64,000 bases of DNA from Drosophila pseudoobscura (lineage: Eukaryota; Arthropoda; Insecta; Diptera; Drosophilidae): contig NC_046679.1 in the NCBI RefSeq assembly GCF_009870125.1, forward strand, positions 5,828,001 through 5,892,000, written 5' to 3'. The notes below the pieces were generated by a model. It did no database searches. It had not been told where the DNA came from and saw nothing but the letters and a program-made list of their open reading frames with translations. Numbering within the stretch: the stretch's first letter is position 1; each line of letters opens with the position of its first letter. The position numbers were made by a program, and so were the translations under genes. This document shows positions 9,948 to 22,100 of this stretch, in pieces.

Positions 9948-11226
9948 TGTGCCGTGGATGACTCCCGCTGCGTGGTTTGAGCAAAACGCGACTTGAGCTT
10001 GTTTCTGCTACCGCATTGGGTGCCAAAATGTATAGGTATTCGACCTTTTAACCATTTAGTTAGTGATTTTGTTTAGATCGCACGAAATAGTTTGGGGGGT
10101 ACAGCTGCCGCGTTATCAACTATGCGACGCGCTTGGCAACCCTGTCAGCGAGGGATGGAATGTCCATCGATAGACACGAACGGTAGTATCGATAGGTGAA
10201 AAACAGATGATTGAAATCACGCCAGCCCTCGCAATGTGACGATAAATAAAAAAATAAATAATTAGCAAATTTCCAAATAATCCAAATTCCAAGTTCCTTG
10301 TACTACGGCTTGCACCTGCCCATCGGACAAACGTCGACAGTGTGTGCGTGGTGTGTTATTGTGTATGTCGATCAAAGTCATATTTTGGCCCCAAAAAATC
10401 GAGTGAAAGTTTTTTCATCTTTGTTTTGTAATTGTAAGTGTAATTCTCCCACCCACAATTACACTTGCCCCGTGCTACTGCTACTGCCACTGCCAATATT
10501 GAGTCAATATATTCACGCTATATTCAGAGGCGCGGGCGAACAGTAGCTCGTGGCTGACAACAGTTTTCTTTCGTCACTCTCTCAATAAAGTTAATTCGAA
10601 TTGCAGTGCAGCCAGCAGTCGATGCAGCAGTCGATGTCTTGGATTTCTACATAAGGCCTTCCCTTCCTTGCATAGTTTTGCGCCAGGTACTGATACGATA
10701 CGAAAATTAATCCAATCAGAAAGTAGCGCGGAAAAACAGTGCACCACCAGCCCCTCGTGCCCTCCCTCCCCTATCAAATATAGATGCATATGTATGTACA
10801 TACGGATGTACATGTACGAGTACATACAAATAGCAACAAATAAGTGCAAGCAACCCATTCCCAGGCCCCCTGAAGGCTATCTGTGACGAAAGTAAGAAAG
10901 AAATATAAACATCTCGGGCCAACAAAAAATGCATACGAATGAATATGTATAAATATGTCTCTGTATCTCAGTATCTCGGTATCCGCGGAATATGTCTCAG
11001 GGTCAAGGACATTTTGTATCGTTTTGCTTGCCATTGGCGTTGTTTGACCTTATTAAACAAGTGAAATTATTTAATTGCCTCTCCTCTGCTCTCCTCTCTA
11101 TCGCGAATTTAGAACGATTGCCACGGAACGGGGACAAAGGGCTAGGGGAGAAGGAGCGCGCGTACCAAGCACATAACTGTCCGGAGCAACTGCTGCGTCG
11201 CTGTGGCTGTTTCCGCGCACAAAACA
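9948..11226. promoter_or_regulatory. Divergent dalmatian/trabid promoter and trabid leader
   Basis: A perfect DRE core TATCGATA lies at 10187-10194, with a second ATCGATAG about 20 bases to the left, as in constitutive DREF-driven housekeeping promoters. GGCAACCCTG near 10134 resembles another fly core-promoter motif, and there is an E-box CAGCTG at 10102. No TATA box is convincing. From about 10260 to 11226 the sequence is probably the long trabid 5' UTR, perhaps with an intron that I could not define. Confidence 0.6.
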
Positions 11227-14028
11227 ATGTGCGATACCAAAGACGAGGCACAGAAATGGAAATGTGAAATCTGCACCTACGAAAATTACCCATCGTCACT
11301 GAAATGCACCATGTGCCAGGCCTCGAAGGCGCTGCTGAGCGAGGATATCTTTCGGTATGGCCTTGACACCACCCCTACCTTGAACCAATTACTTATGTAC
11401 TCTCCTCCCTCTTATAGGCTCAGTCCAGCGCAGGAGAGCAGCTCCATCCCAGAGGAGGCAGCGTCTGGGCTGGCTGCTGTCGAGCCAACGCCAACACCGA
11501 CCTCCACGTGCTACACGCTGCAGTCGCAGCAATCGCAGCAGCCCCAGTTGCGGCAGAGCAATGTTGTCGACAGCGAGAAGTGGGAATGCAAGGTGTGCAC
11601 CTATCTCAATTGGCCACGTAGTGTGCGCTGCGTGCAATGCTGTACCAAACGCGGCGGCGAGGCCATGGAAAGCAGAAATGATAATGACAATGAGGCGGAT
11701 GTTGATTGCATCGATCGAGCTGGAGAGGCACTACACGCACTGCGCATCAGCGGCTCGGATACGGAACTCGTATCCACTAAAGACACGGCCGCGAGACAAC
11801 AACAGAAGCCACAGTTAATAGGAGCCACTGCCTCCAATCGCCTCAGTCTCAGTCCCAGTCCGACCATCGACGATGCCACGTATCTGAACAATCTCGCCAA
11901 TGCATCACACAACCAGTCGCCGAATAAAAGGCCTGCCAATCAACAACAACATCAACAGCACCAGCAGCAACAGCAGCGGGACTCTTCTGTGGCTGTTGCT
12001 GTCCCGCTGCAGCCGAAGCATTGCTATGTGGCCAAGTGGGCGTGCAATGTGGGTTGTCCTCAGAACCTGTATTTAATAAGTATCCAACTAATTTGCAATC
12101 CTCTTGCAGTCGTGCACCTACGAGAACTGGCCCAGGAGCATCAAATGCTCCATGTGCGGCAAGACACGGGAGCGTGAGATAAGCGGATCACAAAACGACT
12201 TGCATGCCTCCTCCAGCCAGACCATCCAGGACGAGCATCAGAACGTAGACACCGTCAGCGTCAATAACTCATTCAATAAAAAGCACATTTACCAACTGGG
12301 TAAGGGATACAGCAACAGATAGAGCACGCCTTAAATTTACTAAACGTTCGCTTGCAGGTTCCTCGGAAACCATCAACAACTGTGATACGCTGCAAGAGCG
12401 GCAGGAACGGCGGCAGCGTCAAATCAGGCGACAAGTGGACTGGCAATGGCTGAATGCCTGCTTGGGCGTCGTCGAGAATAACTACAGCGCTGTGGAAGCG
12501 TATCTGTCATGTGGCGGCAATCCGGCCCGCTCACTGACCAGCAACGAGATAGCCGCCTTGAATCGCAACTCGGCCTTTGATGTGGGTCATACACTGATCC
12601 ACCTGGCCATACGTTTCCATCGCGAGGAAATGCTGCCCATGCTGCTGGCTCAGATCTCTGGTTCGGGGCCAGGAATAAAGCGTGTGCCCTCCTATGTGGC
12701 GCCGGATCTGGCCGCGGACATTCGCCGACACTTTGCCAATACGCTCCGTTTGCGCAAGTCTGGCCTTCCCTGCCACTATGTGCAAAAGCATGCCACCTTT
12801 GCCCTCCCCGCCGAGATTGAGGAATTGCCCATTCCCATACAGGAGCAGCTGTACGATGAGCTCCTGGACAGAGATGCGCAGAAGCAGTTAGAGACGCCGC
12901 CGCCGGCTCTCAACTGGTCGCTGGAGATAACGGCACGTCTCAGCTCGCGGATGTTTGTCTTGTGGAACCGCAGTGCTGGCGATTGCCTCTTGGACTCGGC
13001 CATGCAGGCCACATGGGGAGTCTTCGATCGCGACAATATCCTTAGACGTACGCTGGCCGACACACTGCATCAGTGTGGACATGTGTGAGTGAAGAGTAAT
13101 GGGAGTGCAGAATCAGCCTTTCGCTCACCCTTGAGCGTCTGTTTTCAGGTTCTTCACGCGCTGGAAGGAGTACGAAATGTTGCAGGCCTCCATGCTGCAC
13201 TTTACTCTGGAGGAATCGCAATGGGAGGACGATTGGAGCACACTGCTTTCGCTGGCTAGCCAACCAGGCTCATCTCTGGAACAGTTGCACATTTTTGCGC
13301 TGGCGCACATCCTTAGACGTCCAATTATTGTTTATGGCGTTAAGTACGTGAAGAGTTTTCGTGGTGAAGACATTGGATATGCGCGTTTCGAAGGTGAGCA
13401 AACATTATATGTATATGAATTTAATTTTTCTAGCCGGAGCTCCCTGCATTTCAGGTGTCTACTTGCCTTTGTTCTGGGATCAAAACTTTTGCACCAAATC
13501 ACCCATCGCCCTGGGCTATACACGCGGTCACTTCAGCGCCTTGGTGCCCATGGAGCCGTTCACACGCATCGATGGGCGACGCGACGATGTTGAGGACGTC
13601 ACCTACCTGCCACTGATGGACTGCGAGCTCAAGCTCTTGCCCATACATTTTCTCACACAGTCGGAGGTGAGAATGCAACTGAAAGATCTGTAAAGAAGAA
13701 ACTGATTCGTTAATTTCTTTTCCAGGTGGGCAATGAGGAGTCAATGATGCGCCAATGGCTGGATGTTTGCGTAACTGATGGCGGTCTGCTTGTGGCGCAA
13801 CAAAAGCTGGGCAAACGTCCCCTTCTGGTGGCACAAATGCTGGAGGAATGGCTGAATCATTACAGACGCATTGCGTAAGTATGTCTTGATTGATGGCCAA
13901 TGTAATCATGCTGATTTGTGTGTTGTCACTCGCCCCTCCCCCCACGCAGACAAGTGATAACTGCGCCGTTCGTTCGTCGCCCACAAATAACACATTACTC
14001 CAGCGAGGGAGACTCGGATGAAGAATAG
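11227..14028 (+). CDS. trbd: Trabid deubiquitinase (NZF-OTU)
   Basis: Eight exons: 11227-11354, 11418-12048, 12110-12299, 12358-13084, 13149-13393, 13455-13666, 13726-13874, 13950-14028; 786 residues, phases consistent throughout. Three NPL4-type zinc fingers (W-x-C-x(2)-C-T-Y with paired C-x(2)-C) lie near residues 10-35, 118-145 and 250-278. A Gln-rich linker precedes the third. Next come ankyrin-like repeats and the TRABID-type OTU domain, with catalytic Cys about 526 in GDCLLDSAMQ and His about 666 in RGHFSALV, close to the Cys-His spacing of human ZRANB1. The human enzyme cleaves K29/K33/K63 ubiquitin chains; the fly protein has been linked to Wnt/APC and innate immune signalling. The last exon encodes an acidic Ser tail. 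The first intron is in frame and could be retained. Confidence 0.93.
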
Positions 14029-15450
14029 ATATTGCACACACACACACACCCCATATATATTTATTGTCTCTTACATATTCTTTTACCGAGTCGGTATCGT
14101 ATCAGAGACGAAGTTCAAGAAGAGTTATGAAGTGCGGAGATCCTACACATTTGCAGTTGGAGTTGAAGTTAGCTAATGGAAACTATAGAAAATACGTACA
14201 CATATGCATACAGTTGAAATTTGTAGTTGTAACTAATTTGAAAGAAAAACTAAAGATTAAGAAACAAAGTACGAAAACAGTACAGACACATTCATTGTCG
14301 GTAGGTATATCATATCCGTTCCCAATTCAACGTTTGTTGATTTTAGTCAAATTTATTCACATTGGGTCGATGCGGCGTACGATTAGACCATATAGTAAAC
14401 GAAATTGAAGCTAAACCCACACACACACTGGTAGATCAAATTACACTTATACAATAATCTGTAACAATCCATTGGGTGCAATCTAGTGCAGGGCCGACGG
14501 GGGAGAAACTGAAAGTGAAGAAGAAACATATAAACAGTACGTATGCAGTAAAAACCATATAGGATACTTATGTATGCACATGCTAGATGATCCCTCATCT
14601 TGTGTGCATCGTATGTATGTTGTAACTTATTCGAAATCTCGATGTACTATTAAATTTTAGCAAGTGGTAAAACAAACGCAAACACAATAATGTGGGTGAA
14701 TATGAAAGTTTCTTATAAGCGTCATTGAAAAGTTTATTGATAGTTTTTAAAACACTTTTTGGAATTATTATGAAGCATTATATACATTCATGCCTATACA
14801 TAAAATATATTTAATTATATATATATACATATATATATACTTAACATATACATATAGAGATCCTATGGTTCCAGAAAGATTGAACAAGGGCCAATAACAT
14901 AATGAATTTTATTGTAACTGTATAAAAGGAATTTTATCTCATTATAATTTTTGTTAGTAATGTTATAACTATTATCATTATAATAACTTCTAAGAATGCT
15001 TATTGTGCAAATGTACACGCGAAGCGCATGAAAAACAAAACACATATTTAAATAAAAAGTTTTAAGTAAAGATTCAAATGAAAACACATAGGCTGTCTTT
15101 TATATCCGTAGCCTTGACTATTTGTGTTCTATGACCAGTTTTTCACGATTTCTAAAACCGATTTTGAAGACCGTGTGGGCGTCTCGATCCCCAATAAAAG
15201 GGCACTCTAGTCAAGTATTCAAGTATTGACCACCCAAAATATTGAATCAAGGAGTTATCTAACTTGCTGAAATTTTCTCAAGGCCTTCATTTTGCCACTT
15301 ATCGTCCTAAAATATATTGCTACGAAGTTATACATATATTCGATTATTTATATTTCCAGAATTTTAAAAAGATCTCTAACCAATCTTATGAGGATTTCTA
15401 AAGCATATTTTGAATTCCTTTCTCTAGTGCGGCATTACTATTCGATTATA
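14029..15450. other. trabid 3' UTR and AT-rich intergenic DNA
   Basis: Begins with a short CA dinucleotide run (14035-14049) just after the trabid stop codon. ATTAAA-like poly(A) signals occur around 14648, and an AT-rich tract of TATA/CATATA repeats spans about 14800-14860. No convincing exon is seen. Confidence 0.5.
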
Positions 15451-15645
15451 CAACCGGATGTGATCGATAGTTGAAAAGTATCTGCAAACGGAAGCGGCTC
15501 GTATCTGAGATACATGTATCCGTCTCTAGAAACGGCAGCGTTTTTCGACTATTACCATCGATAGGCTGGTCAATCGGATGTAATCGATAGATAAAAAGTA
15601 TCTTCAAACCGAGGCGGCTCGTATCTGAGAGATACACTCGTTTCG
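15451..15645. repeat. Two-copy 120 bp tandem duplication with ATCGATAG boxes
   Basis: CAACCGGATGTGATCGATAG at 15451 is repeated with changes as CAATCGGATGTAATCGATAG at 15571. Both are followed by AAAAGTATCT-CAAAC-GGCGGCTCGTATCTGAGA-like sequence of about 70 bases. A third CATCGATAGG lies between them. It sits just upstream of the probable Unc-115 promoter. Confidence 0.85.
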
Positions 15646-15719
15646 TTGCTGCCGTCGGTGCTTGGTGCTGGTGCGGTATTTTTCTGGTCGCAGCTCCTCC
15701 GTTTGAAATTGTGTCGCAT

Positions 15720-16104
15720 GAAAAGCATATAAAACCACCATTTTTCACTGTGATCTTTGTCGGCAAAAGGCATTTGTGAATCTAAAAAGCAGAACAAGCA
15801 TCTGAATCCGAATCGAGTTGAAAGTTCGCGTTAAGCACACCACACCACACCCACACACGCGCACTGTGCCCGCTACGTAGATATTGCGAATGCATACGGC
15901 GAAAGATACAAATAGAAAAAATCTAAGCAGAAGGAAAATTTTGTTAGTGAAGTGAAGAGGAAGTAGTGGTGACCTGTGCCCGTGTAGTTGTGCTTTCCCC
16001 GTGCGTGTCGTCAGTGTGTGTGCTCGTGTGTGCGTGTTTCTTTCCCTCCCCCATTTTGCAGGCGCAAGTGCGAAGAGCATAGCAGTATCTGTATCTCGCT
16101 ATGG
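15720..16104 (+). promoter_or_regulatory. Probable Unc-115 promoter and 5' leader
   Basis: A TATAAAA at 15728-15734 is followed by TTCACTG at 15744-15750, and then by a leader ending at the ATG at 16101. DRE-like ATCGATAG boxes lie 100-270 bases upstream of the TATA. The start site was not pinned down; the leader contains at least one upstream ATG near 15890. Confidence 0.45.
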
Positions 16105-19100
16105 GTAAGTTATCTGGCCATACACTCTCTCCCTCTCCCTCTCTCTGCCTCTCTCTCCCTCTGTGTGTTGTGATTGTGTGTGTGTCTGCGCAAAGCCATC
16201 GAAAGAGGGTGGTGGTGGGCCGTGGGCCCTGCTGCTTCTCAGATAGAAGCTGATGGCATTATCGGTATTAGTGACAGACTATGGCAAGGTATTCGAGAAA
16301 GGCAACGAAACTACATAGCCTGCGACTACCGTTAATCAATATTCGTCAGCTGGGAATCCGTACTATACGCTCGAAGTTGGGGGGATCTTTGGCCACCTCT
16401 CTCTCTCTCTCTAGCTCACACATACCCCAGCAAATACCCTCTCACATGTGATTGGCACGGTCTGGGGTCTTGTCCACGTCCACTCCCTATTTTATTTCTC
16501 AGCTGCGACGGCGATGACGTCATTTATTAGTTGTTGTAAGAACAAGTTTTATTTTTTGCCATGCCGTCGTTCTGTCGCTTTGTCGGCCATCGACTGCTGC
16601 GCCCCAAATCGACGTGTGATATCGGAGATGGGAGAACCGAAGGAGAACGAAGAAAAAAACCTGACCGAATAAACCTCAGCGTGCTTGTGCATGCAACTGC
16701 AATTACACACGATACCGTTAGGGTGTCCCCCGTCGTTCCGTCGTGAGAGCGCCGTCATACCATACATACCTGTAAATCTACCGTTGAATCTGGCGCTGAA
16801 TGAGCTTTTTCTATGGCTTTCAGTGCATGAGGCGAGCCCTACTATGTTAGCATATACCGTTGGTTCTCCGACTCTCCCATGCTGTGATTAATTACTCGAC
16901 AATCCGTCCGTCTCGTCCCTCTGGCCTGGCCCTAATTGAGTTCATGTGCTGTCGCTGGGGCTGGGCGGGAGCCACTTGTAGTTGTATGCGTGCCTAAAAT
17001 GCCTAATTGACTTGGACTTCGGTTCGAGGAGTTGCTTCGGATCGCATTGGAGACCGGACCCCATAATGTGCGCCGCCGTTCGTCGCTCTCCACGCAAAAG
17101 GCTCAACAATAGCCATATAGACTCCAGCAACAACTGCTCAACATGAACATGAACTCATGACAGGCGCACATTGACTTGCATGGGGTTTCCTTTTTAGCTG
17201 CTGCTCAAATGAAAACGAAAGGGGCAAAACCAAACGAGTTGCCTCAGCCGCCGCCGCCGCAGCCCCCTTATTCATTTAGGGGCTCTTTCTCATTTATGTA
17301 CCCGTTGATTTGTTCGTGCACGAGTGGTGCGGTGCATTCGCCTGCATTTCATTTCATTTCCCATTTCCCAGGCGGGGTTATATAGGTCAGAGCACTTGCA
17401 TAGAAAGTGGCATCTTCTGTTGTGTTGTCGTCTTCAGGCACGGCAACTCTTTCAGCCTCCTCCCCCCCGCCCCTCCATCCCTTTCACTCGCCTAATTGAA
17501 TGCTATTTTTGTGGCCGCAGCGTCATCGTTTGTGTGTGTGGGTGTGTATGTGTGGCGAGCAGGCGGCGGCTCTTTTCACTTTTCGTCTAATAAGCATACA
17601 GGAAGCACTTTCAAAATGATCTCTGAACCAGCCTTACGTACCCGTACTCGTACCCGTACTCGTAGAAACCACACAGTGCGGTGCGTCGACAGGTAGCACA
17701 GCATAAAATAACACTTTGCAAAGCAATTTAAATTTGATGAGTAATGCGGAGAGCGTATAAAATACACACTCGCACGTTCAAATGTATTTGTATCTCTATA
17801 TTTTTTTGTGTATATATTATGTTGTTGCTCTTCTCCACAGAACCATTTGCGGGAGTGGGAAGGTGTGGGCGTGGAATGCATGAGCGAGAGATGTTTGCTT
17901 TCGCTCTGGGGATTATTTATTGTTTGGCTAAAAAAACACGCTCTTTTCCAGTTGGAACGTATTGTTGTGCCGCCACGACCCGACTCTAATCCCCAACAGG
18001 CTTCACCTGTTTCCGCAAACTGCCTTGACCTGCATTGTCCTCGACATTTTCCCGGGCACGGCACAGACTGTCAAGGATTTGACGACGCACTTGCTCGGTG
18101 CACAATCTGCTGCATGTCATGACCATGACATGGGGGGGGGGGTTCGCTTTCATTCGTTCGGTTTAAGGTTAGGGATGTTCAGGCTTTTTGGGGCGCGGCT
18201 AAAATTTAATTAAAATATTCTTTTAACCTTTCGACACAGAACCGTATTTGTGGAATAGAATCGAATCGTATGGGGTCTGTGTTTGTCTGTTTGCCTGAAA
18301 CGTGAGGCGCGACTTTAACCTTGGACTTGCCCCCTGGTGGCTGCTGCTCTGCTCCGCTCTTGTTGCCGGACGGGTTTTTGGGCCGTTTTGTTTGTATTTC
18401 AAATGCGGAGTGCCTCCACTCCACTAACCAGTTTGTGAGGCACATGCTCCGGCTGCTCTGCCACAACTCCGAAATAATCATTAAATAAAAAAACAGCTCC
18501 GTGTTGTCGCTGGCGCTACAGACGCCGCCGATGACATCATCGGGGGGCACTAGGCACTACTACACCAGCAACAAAACATCGCCGCTCCGCTCCGCTCTCC
18601 TCTCCGCTCCTCTCTGTAATTATAATAAAAATGAAAATGTGCGCTCAAACTTTTATGATACTAACTAGGCGGCAACTTGTCGCGACTCTCTCTCTCTCTC
18701 TTGCCCTATCTGTGTCTGTTGCATGAAAATGTAATTTTCACATTGAAATTGTTTAGAGTTGGGTCTGTAATTATCATGGATCTGCTAATACGAGCGGAAA
18801 ACACTGAAAACCCAATAAACAAAATGCCAAAATCAATATGCAAATCCCAGTGTGTGAGGGATTGCATAATAAACAGTCAGACAACAACATAAATGAAATT
18901 AATTGAAACGAAACACGTACACACAAAATTTAAACAAACACAAATACACACACACCCACTCGTATATTTAATACATATATTACTTTCAACGGAAGTCCAA
19001 GCTAGTGACGAAAGCCACAGCACCGTAAAAAACCAATTGTACACCAAATACGAGGTAACTGTATTATCAGATGTTCGGACATTCTAATTGGACGACTGAC

Positions 19101-22100
19101 TCTTTTGGTCTCTGTTTGCGTCATCGAACATACAATAATGTACTATACAGATTGGATCATACATATGTACCTAAATGCCTGATATTCCCCACCAAAAAGT
19201 ATGGGGTTTAATAATGTCAACGACTTTTTATTGATTTTATTACTCCCTTCGAAGCACACACCAAGGATTTTTGCCGTTTCCCTTGGGTATTTCTTCAATA
19301 AAAGTTCATTCACCGGACTCTTTTTCAGTTATTTTTAGTTACAAAAGTTTCTAACAATTTGTACATACTTTATTAAGTTTCAACTTTATTCCAAAGCCTT
19401 CCGTACTAGACCAAACATTAAGCATTCTACTCCGATTATAAATTCTAGATTAGAAGCGATACCTATAAATACAAACAAAGATAACTTTTGAATGCGGCAT
19501 ATTTCTTTTACCATATTAACTTTACTTGAGAACTAATTCATGGTTTTCTTGCATGCTTGGAGTTGTGGATACCAAGAAACTAAATAAGGAAAAACTGTAC
19601 AGGAATTTTTGTATGCGATAACAGACCATATACGTCACAATAATTATAAAAGCTAGCCAGTCGCCGCACAAACACTCACCTTATCGAACATTTATACCGA
19701 AAAACCCACAAAACGCAGACAAAAGGGGGAAAAAGCAGAAATACAAATCAACAAAGAGAAAGAGAGAACAGAGAACAGAGAACGTTGCAACTGGCTGGTT
19801 TTGGATCTGTTGGATCTACGATTTAATCAACCGCTCACTGGGGCCCCGCCGGTCGACTGCTGGCTGGCAAGAAACCGGCCGACTGGTAGATCAACATCAA
19901 CCCATCATCAGTCATGGCCAACAATTTGTTTCGTTACGTTTTGTGTGATGCCGTCATGGCTTTGAGTCTGGGTCGGGTCTCCCCTCCAACAAGCAGATCG
20001 CTGTGAGAACCGTATAATTCTGTTCGGTTTGGACACACATAAATATGAATATTTGTGTATTACGCAATGCGCTCTGATAGATAGATAGATAGAACAAACC
20101 CAGTCACCAGTCAACCCAAGGCTTATCTGTGTTTACATTCACAAATAATCTGAGTGCACTTCTAAGAATCGCCACAGCAATGTTTAGAACCGATTCTAAA
20201 AAGTATTTTCAAATATATCTGCACATGTGGTAGAGTGGAGTGGCCGACAACTGTTCAGATACATTTAATATATATATGTAGATACATGTCAGATGTATTT
20301 AACCTGTTCCACTTGTCTAGAGTGCGCTTGCACACTTGTGTGTACATTAATGAACAGTGAAAACACATATACAATACCTACAGTGTAGAGTGTACCGCCC
20401 TTGGCCTTATCAATGATAAGATTAATTGTTTGCCTAGCGCATGAGTCATGCCACCTTCAGAACCAGATATCTGGTTCAAAGAGTTTGCCTCGACTGACTA
20501 CAGCTGTCAGTAGCATAAAACTAAAGGGATATATCTTTCCAAATACGATTCCCATACAAAATGAACATACACATCCACATATATATCGTTCAAACGGGTC
20601 TTTCAAACGGTACCGGGCCTGGGGCCGTGCCCGGCCAAACGGGGCAAGGTTGGGGCATTATCGCATCACATGCATATGACATCAGCCTTGCTTTGCCCGA
20701 CGGAATACGTAATCTGGACTGCTACGACGGTTGGTAGCGTCGACTGAATGAATTGGATTAGAACCGAACCGAACCGAGCCACAGCGATAATCTATTCCTA
20801 ATCGAATCTGCAATACAATAATCTCTATTCGATGTTTTCTCTCGGTTTTGCTTGCAGGTAAACAAAAAATTTACTGTGCAAAATGCACGAAAAAGTGCTC
20901 CGGCGAGGTGCTGCGCGTGGCCGACAATCATTTCCACAAGGCCTGCTTCCAGTGCTGCCAGTGCAAGAAGTCCCTGGCCACCGGCGGATTCTTTACAAAA
21001 GACAGCGCCTACTACTGCATACCGGACTACCAGCGGCTGTACGGCACCAAGTGTGCCACGTGCCAGCAGTATGTGGAGGGGGAGGTGGTCAGCACCATGG
21101 GCAAGACGTACCACCAGAAGTGCTTTACGTGCTCCAAGTGCCAGCAGCCGTTCAAGTCCGGCAGCAAGGTGACCAACACCGGCAAGGAGGTCCTTTGCGA
21201 GCACTGTGTGTCGGGCGGGGCTCCTGTTTCGCCGACACGACAAAAGGCCGTCTCGTCGCCAGCACCGCCAGCGGAGAGCCCCACCCGGGCCACCGCCCAC
21301 CAGCAGCTGACCGGCGGCGTTGTCTCGCACAAGGCTCACCTGAAGGAGGACTACGATCCCAACGACTGTGCCGGTTGCGGGGAGCTGCTGAAGGAGGGCC
21401 AGGCCCTGGTCGCTCTCGACCGGCAGTGGCATGTCTCCTGCTTCCGCTGCAAGGCCTGCCAGGTGGTCCTTAACGGCGAGTACATGGGCAAGGATGCCGT
21501 GCCGTACTGCGAGAAGTGCTACCAGAAGGGTTTCGGCGTGAAGTGCGCCTACTGCAACCGCTTCATCAGCGGCAAGGTGCTGCAGGCCGGCGACAACCAT
21601 CACTTCCATCCAACATGCGCCCGCTGCACCAAGTGCGGCGATCCGTTTGGCGACGGTGAGGAAATGTACCTGCAGGGCAGCGCCATCTGGCATCCACGCT
21701 GCGGCCCCGGACCCTCCGAGTCCGGCATAATACTGAACGGCGGCGGAGGCAACACGTCGGTGGTTGGCGGCACCTCCAATGGCAACTTCACAGACACAGA
21801 GTGTGATCGCATGAGCTCCAGTGCACTGAGCGAAATGGTATGTACGGGCAGATCCAATAGTTATACTTGGCATCCTCGGTAGCCGGTTTCCGGTAACCGT
21901 AACCGTAACAAAGCGATCCCAACACAAAAGCGGCTGCTGTTCTTGCTACTAATTCGAATGATCCGCACACTATACATATATGGCACCTATACTATACCCC
22001 ACACTGTTCACTTTGGCAGAGGTGAAAGATCAGATTCTGATCGGAGATCTCTGCACACACTGCAATTGATTATTATTTGATTTTATAATTTCTTTTGTTG

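Larger units (their letters stand above)
16105..20857 (+). other. First intron of Unc-115 (4.75 kb)
   Basis: Opens GTAAGT and closes with TTGCAG. No internal coding exon is visible. It contains CT-rich runs near 16130 and 16400, a CGTACC/CGTACT tandem at 17636-17664, a G-run at 18131-18140 and a GATA tetranucleotide run at 20076-20092. A first intron this long in a neural gene commonly houses enhancers, but I see no recognisable module. Confidence 0.6.

Noticed and set aside
20758-21927. 389-residue antisense frame over the Unc-115 LIM exon
   Set aside because: Shadow of the Cys-rich LIM coding exon; it has no start context, family motif or splice partners.
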